DNA of 64,000 bases from Capillidium heterosporum (taxonomy: Eukaryota > Entomophthoromycota > Entomophthoromycetes > Entomophthorales > Capillidiaceae), in assembly GCA_016630905.1 (NCBI GenBank), contig WBMQ01000008.1, positions 1,178,001-1,242,000 on the forward strand, given 5' to 3'. The notes beneath the pieces are model-generated. The model saw nothing but the letters and a program-made list of their open reading frames with translations, had not been told where the DNA came from and searched no databases. Shown here in pieces: positions 59,783 through 64,000 of this stretch; the first letter of the stretch is position 1; the number at the start of each line of letters is the position of its first letter. A program made the translations under genes and the position numbers.

Positions 59783-61851
59783 ATGCTGAGATACAAGTTA
59801 ACAAGGTTACCGACAATTCGCCTTATGATAAGGAGAGTCTTAAATGTATCCAACAACCGTATACCTACAGTAAAATTTACAACCAATATCGCCATTCAAG
59901 TTAAAGATAAAAGCTTCCAACCCACTTTAAACTGGATTGATGTGGAACCCACCTACAACAAAATTCAACTTGTAGATTCAAAATTAGACTTGAACTGTAT
60001 TTCTACGGAGGATATAGACACGACTATAAGCGTCTTGTTAAATGAGGGAGATACCAGCAACCTGCTACGAAGTTTAAATGTAATTATTATCTGTAATAAG
60101 TATGATCGAATCATCAACTTAAATTTATACAACGTTGTTTTGGGCCGACTGATCCAAATCAACGATATGGATAATGTACTGAACCTAACTGAAAAGCTCA
60201 TGGAGTTAAATACTGTACTATCTACAAAATACTTTACGACCCTATTCCCATTTTTAGGTAGCCAGACCGAGCCCAAGTTGGTAGTAAAGTACTTGCGATA
60301 TATCTTTGAAAAGAAGGTGGATGTGGATAGAAATTTGATGCTCGAGATTGTCAAGTTTTGTATCCGATCGAACAACATAAATGACGCCGAGAATGCGTAC
60401 GAAACTTTAAGTGCCTTGAACCCTAGGACTGTCGGAAGATACTATCGTAATGGCAACCCTGCTGCTCGAATTTACCAACCAGCAAAACCAATCCAAGGCT
60501 ACAGGCTACTTCAACAAGATCCACCGATCTCAAGCCAAGTTGGGGGCTATGGAGTACAATGCAATGTTGAACTATCCTCAAAAGCTACAAGTTGGATGCT
60601 GACCTATTGGACAGTATCTACAATTCGATGGTGAACAATGGAGTTGAACCGGAAGTGTCTACTTATTACCTAATTCAATCGATCTGCCGTGGGCTTAAAA
60701 GCTTCAGCCTGTCGGACAAGTATTTCAATCTCTACTTAAAGACCCACTCCAAGCTCGTGGACGAATTGTCGTACGCCCAACTCAACATCAAGATTCACAA
60801 CCAATATTTAAACGCGTTAATCGCCGATAATCAAATCGAGGCGGCAACCCAACTTCTTGATCAGATGCGTAAGCGACCCGGTAGATGTGTCGACGTCATC
60901 TCATTTACTAGTATCATCAAAGACTACTTTCGCAACCAGAATTACGGCAAAGTTATCGAGCTCTACCGCCAGATTTTAGAGAGTGAGGTACAGCCAGATA
61001 GCTACCTCTACAACATCGTGCTCAATGCCTACTTCAAATCCAACCAACCACAGCTGGCTATCAACCTGTTCAACACGATGGCATCACAGAACAAGTCGGA
61101 TAAATCAACCTACTCCATCCTCCTAACCGGTCTAGTGGATAACCAAATGGTGGACGAGGCAGAGTCGGCCTACTACACAATGAAGGAATCCAACTTAACT
61201 TTAGAAAAGCGCACCCTACGCAACCTGATATCGGCGCTGTGCCAGATCCCTGCCATGGGTCTGGCGCAGCAGCTGTACAAGGACGGGTACTCGAACAACA
61301 TCCCTAACAGTAATCACGTTTTGGCTTCGATGCTAGACGGCTACGGTAAGCTCCAAGACTACGATGCCGTGGTAGCGCTCCACCGTAAGATCATCATGGA
61401 CGTAGGTAACGACCCCGACCTCGTCGTCTACAACGCGTTGATCAATGCCTATAACTTGTGCGACGACCCTTTCATGGCCATGCAGCAATTCGATATGCTC
61501 ACCTACATGGACCATCCCATTGACAACGGGACTGTTTCCATTGTTTTGGATTGCTGCTCCCACCACCACAAGGTCGATCGCTTCGACCTAGTATGGGAGC
61601 AGTTGGTCAATTCCAAGTTCAAGTTCAACGTCAACAACTGGTGCTCCTATCTAGAAGGGTTAGTTCGATTGAATCGGTTGAACCAAGCCATTGATACGTT
61701 ATGCTATACTATGCCCAAATACGACGTAAAGTTGGATGACAAGATCTTCGAAAGAGTTCAGCAGTTCATCAACACTTCGGGGAGAAGTGCTGAAGACATT
61801 CGAGTGCTGAAAGGTAGGGTACGTCAGGTGTATCCTGAGTTTTTAGGTTGA
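59783..61851 (+). CDS. PPR protein with two +1 frame breaks, probably mitochondrial
   Basis: One unspliced region of 2069 bases codes for about 688 residues if one base is skipped near 60425 and another near 60576. All three segments read as PPR-like helical hairpins. Segment 1 has NDAENAYETLSALNP. Segment 2 has SEDTIVMATLLLEFTNQQNQ and GAMEYNAMLNY. Segment 3 continues LKSYKLDADLLDSIYNSMVN and then many classic repeats (YLYNIVLNAYFKSNQPQLAI, VVYNALINAYNLCDDPFMAM). The N-terminus is basic (MLRYKLTRLPTIRLMIRRVL), as in mitochondrial presequences. PPR proteins bind organellar transcripts; the target is unknown. Without the skips the product would stop after ~283 residues. Confidence 0.85.
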
Positions 61852-62255
61852 GTTGAGATTGAAGATGAGAATGGGGGTGGAAAAGTTTTTAATAAAATTT
61901 TAACTGGTGTTTATAAGAATTATGTATACTGGCTATGTACGTATGTACTGATAAAGTTTCTATAGCAACATTTGAAAAATATATGATAGAAGCTTAAAAT
62001 TCATCTGATAGTAAAGTGGTGGCCCAAGGGTTGAAAACTACATTTTAGTTTTCCCAGATAAATAAATTGATAAGTGCCTAACATTAAATCAAACTTTTAC
62101 TCAAAAGCTACTATTAAATTTCTTATAGATCTTCAACTATATTTCTAAAGGACAAGTACTTAAATCCAATTATAAGGCGCCAGTATTTAAAATATTAGCA
62201 GATTTTGATAAATCTCAAACTAACTTCAAAAAGATAGACCTCGAACCTTTAAAAA
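61852..62255. other. Convergent 3' spacer
   Basis: Nothing recognisable was seen between the PPR stop and the next gene. Confidence 0.5.
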
Positions 62256-62953
62256 TTAAGCTGACATCCTACCAAATATGGGCTGCTCACTCTCATTTCC
62301 AAGTTCGGTATCCATATCGTCGAACAGAGGTAAATTCCAATGCCTCCTTATCAGGTCAGTAGTTTCCAGGCTGAGCTCGTAATAGGAGTAACTTAAAAAC
62401 TGATTTCCTTCCTCCATATTTTCTTCGGTTTCTAAATTTAGTAGGGTATCCTTCTCCAATTCTATGAGACTTAGTACGGTATAGAGCAGTTGTAGAGTTA
62501 GCAGTTCGAGATCGATACCTACAAGTCGTAGCCTAGTAGTTTCTATTTGAATAAAAAGATGGTGTCAATGTTGAAGCAAAATTAAATAAAAATAATGCTA
62601 CCTTCGCCTATAAAGTCAATAATTAAACTTAAATCAACTTCAGTGTTGTAGAGAAGAGTATGGTAAAGTAGTAAATAGAAGTTGGTGATGGATATGCCTA
62701 AAATTTTCAACTTCAAGGATTTGGTGTAGGGAACTTTGAACAGCAGCTATAGAACAAATACGAATTAATAAATTGGAAAAGTGATATATAAATATATAAA
62801 AAGAATAATTAAATTTTAAATAATTACCAAGTTGGACATAAACCTAAGTATCAAATTGAAGAAGCTTTTGTCGCTTAAATACTGGCATATCGTAAGCAAG
62901 GTCAAACTGCAAAAGGTGATGTCGAGTAAGTCGGCGAAAAGTACGAAACTCAT
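62256..62953 (-). CDS. Unknown helical protein
   Basis: Three exons, complement(join(62256..62542,62602..62746,62828..62953)), give 185 residues from the ATG at 62953. The sequence is leucine-rich and helical (FADLLDITFCSLTLLTICQY, YLLLYHTLLYNTEVDLSLII, DLELLTLQLLYTVLSLIELE), with an acidic C-terminus (NLETEENMEEGNQFLS). It could be a HEAT-like or other solenoid fragment. I do not recognise the family. Protein-like frames continue upstream to ~63170, so 5' exons may be missing. Splice signals are good (CTATAG and CAAATAG acceptors). Confidence 0.5.
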
Positions 62954-63742
62954 AAAAGTCGGTTCAATTAAATGTAAATTTCACTTGAAATGTGCCGATG
63001 GTAGCTTCCGTATATATTATCGAGCAGTACAAGTTGAAAAGCTTGATATGTAGATAAGCTGGTAGATGTTGTCGAGTTTGTATGTAGGAAAGGCAAAGAC
63101 CAATAAGAGCATCTGATTTTGAATTTTGAACTATGATGTCAATCGTGGATAAATAACTGAACCTAGTCATTTGATTGGGTAGATGGGTTTTCCTTTTCTG
63201 ATGAGAAAATCCAAGCTAGTCACAAGGAAAGATGTGGTTTGGTTTAGTCGGTATGGAGCTGGCATTAGATGTTCGATGTAGTGGCTTCACAAAGAGCTAA
63301 ATGTCCTGTGCCCCAAGTTGGATGTAAAAGTTAGCTAGACTAGGTAGCTGTTTGACTAAGTTATTAAACTCAAATATTTTACTCGTTCAACTTATTGGGA
63401 ATACATTTGCAAGCTTCAAAGCAAGACTCTACTATACAAAGGTGGTAGTATAGACTAAAATAGACCATATTTTGCATCAGTAAATCTTCTACACTAATTT
63501 ATAATAGCTAGCTTTAAGCCTTACTCTAAGTTAGACTCTGGAGTCCTCACAAACAATCTTCGTGTCCTTGCCAATTTATCTCAATACTTGCAAATTAGCA
63601 AGATAAATAACCTAAACCCAACCCAAAATAGTTTATTCCCTAAATGCCAAACTGACAAATAGAAGTCCATAATAAGCTATACAGTGACGTTTATAGCTAT
63701 ATAAAATAGCTTCCATCCCATCCTACCTCAACTGTTTTCACC
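62954..63742. other. Intergenic stretch with TATA box
   Basis: TATATAAA at 63698-63705 lies 45 bases before the dehydrogenase ATG. Possible 5' exons of the preceding minus-strand gene may lie in 62954-63170. The rest shows nothing. Confidence 0.4.
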
Positions 63743-64000
63743 ATGTCCAACTTAAGATTGAGCAACAAAGTAGCTATCATTACCGGTGCCGGAAGGTAAA
63801 AGGTTAAAGTTTCATATTAAGCTGATATTTGTAGTGGTATCGGTTTAGAATCCAGTATCCTGTTTGCCAAAAATGGGGCCTCAGTTGTATGTGCCGACAT
63901 CAACATCAAAGCTGCTGAAGCTGCTGTTCATAAAGTCAAGCAGGTCGTAGGCTCGGGTGCTAAAGTCCTAGCTTTCAAAGTCGACGTATCTAAGGAAGTC
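63743..64000 (+). CDS. Short-chain dehydrogenase/reductase, 5' part (runs off the window)
   Basis: Exons join(63743..63795,63835..64000) encode the first ~73 residues. The Rossmann dinucleotide-binding motif is complete across the splice: VAIITGAGSGIGLESSILFA (T-G-x-x-x-G-x-G). It is followed by an aspartate at the end of strand 2 (VVCADIN), which suggests NAD(H) preference, and KVDVSKEV. It resembles FabG-like or related oxidoreductases. The catalytic Ser-Tyr-Lys lies beyond the window end, so substrate and pathway cannot be judged. Confidence 0.9.

Overview
The window is nuclear DNA of a fungus. Three observations support this. Genes are dense and on both strands. Most are cut by very short spliceosomal introns, usually 37-60 nt, with GTAAG-like donors, ACTAAC/ACTAAT-like branch points and TTTAG acceptors. 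The gene set includes a fungal-type DAHP synthase, uracil phosphoribosyltransferase, Erv1, Trm8, Trm13, a Fap1/NFX1 protein, kelch proteins and PPR proteins. By eye, exons are near 40% GC and spacers are much more AT-rich. Metazoan-like splicing factors (SMU1, PHF5A) together with the compact AT-rich layout suggest an early-diverging lineage, perhaps Zoopagomycota/Entomophthoromycotina. That placement is a guess from general character, not from a search.

Layout. 0-10 kb: RDS3/PHF5A, a SANT-like protein, FYV7, a kelch membrane protein and SMU1. 10-24 kb: TRM8, DAHP synthase, a large PPR protein, ERV1, an acyl-CoA-binding-domain protein, a peroxisome-type mitochondrial-family carrier, NIT1 and an F-box protein. 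26-34 kb: an unknown protein, UBC12, a mitochondrial NT5DC-type HAD protein and two tightly spaced unknown genes. 35-45 kb: NMNAT, uracil phosphoribosyltransferase, TRM13 and the NFX1-type zinc-finger protein. 46.4-51.2 kb: three tandem copies of an intracellular lipase-like alpha/beta hydrolase, followed by tRNA-Trp. 54-64 kb: SmD3, a kelch-BTB protein, a second kelch membrane protein paralogous to the first, a very AT-rich block, a second PPR protein, an unknown gene and the start of a short-chain dehydrogenase. No transposon, virus or CRISPR array was seen.

Functional themes are scattered rather than operonic. They are splicing (RDS3, SMU1, SmD3), rRNA and tRNA maturation (FYV7, TRM8, TRM13, tRNA-Trp), mitochondrial gene expression and import (two PPR proteins, ERV1) and nucleotide/NAD metabolism (UPRT, NMNAT, NT5DC).

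The most unusual signal is a set of one-base reading-frame breaks, all in the +1 direction. There are five in four genes that otherwise look intact: lipase copy 3, the NFX1 protein, the second PPR protein (twice) and the NT5DC protein. The lipase break is the best controlled, because its two sister genes have exons exactly one base shorter. Sequencing or assembly error, pseudogenisation and programmed +1 frameshifting all remain possible. Exon coordinates below were worked out by hand from splice motifs and protein-family expectations.
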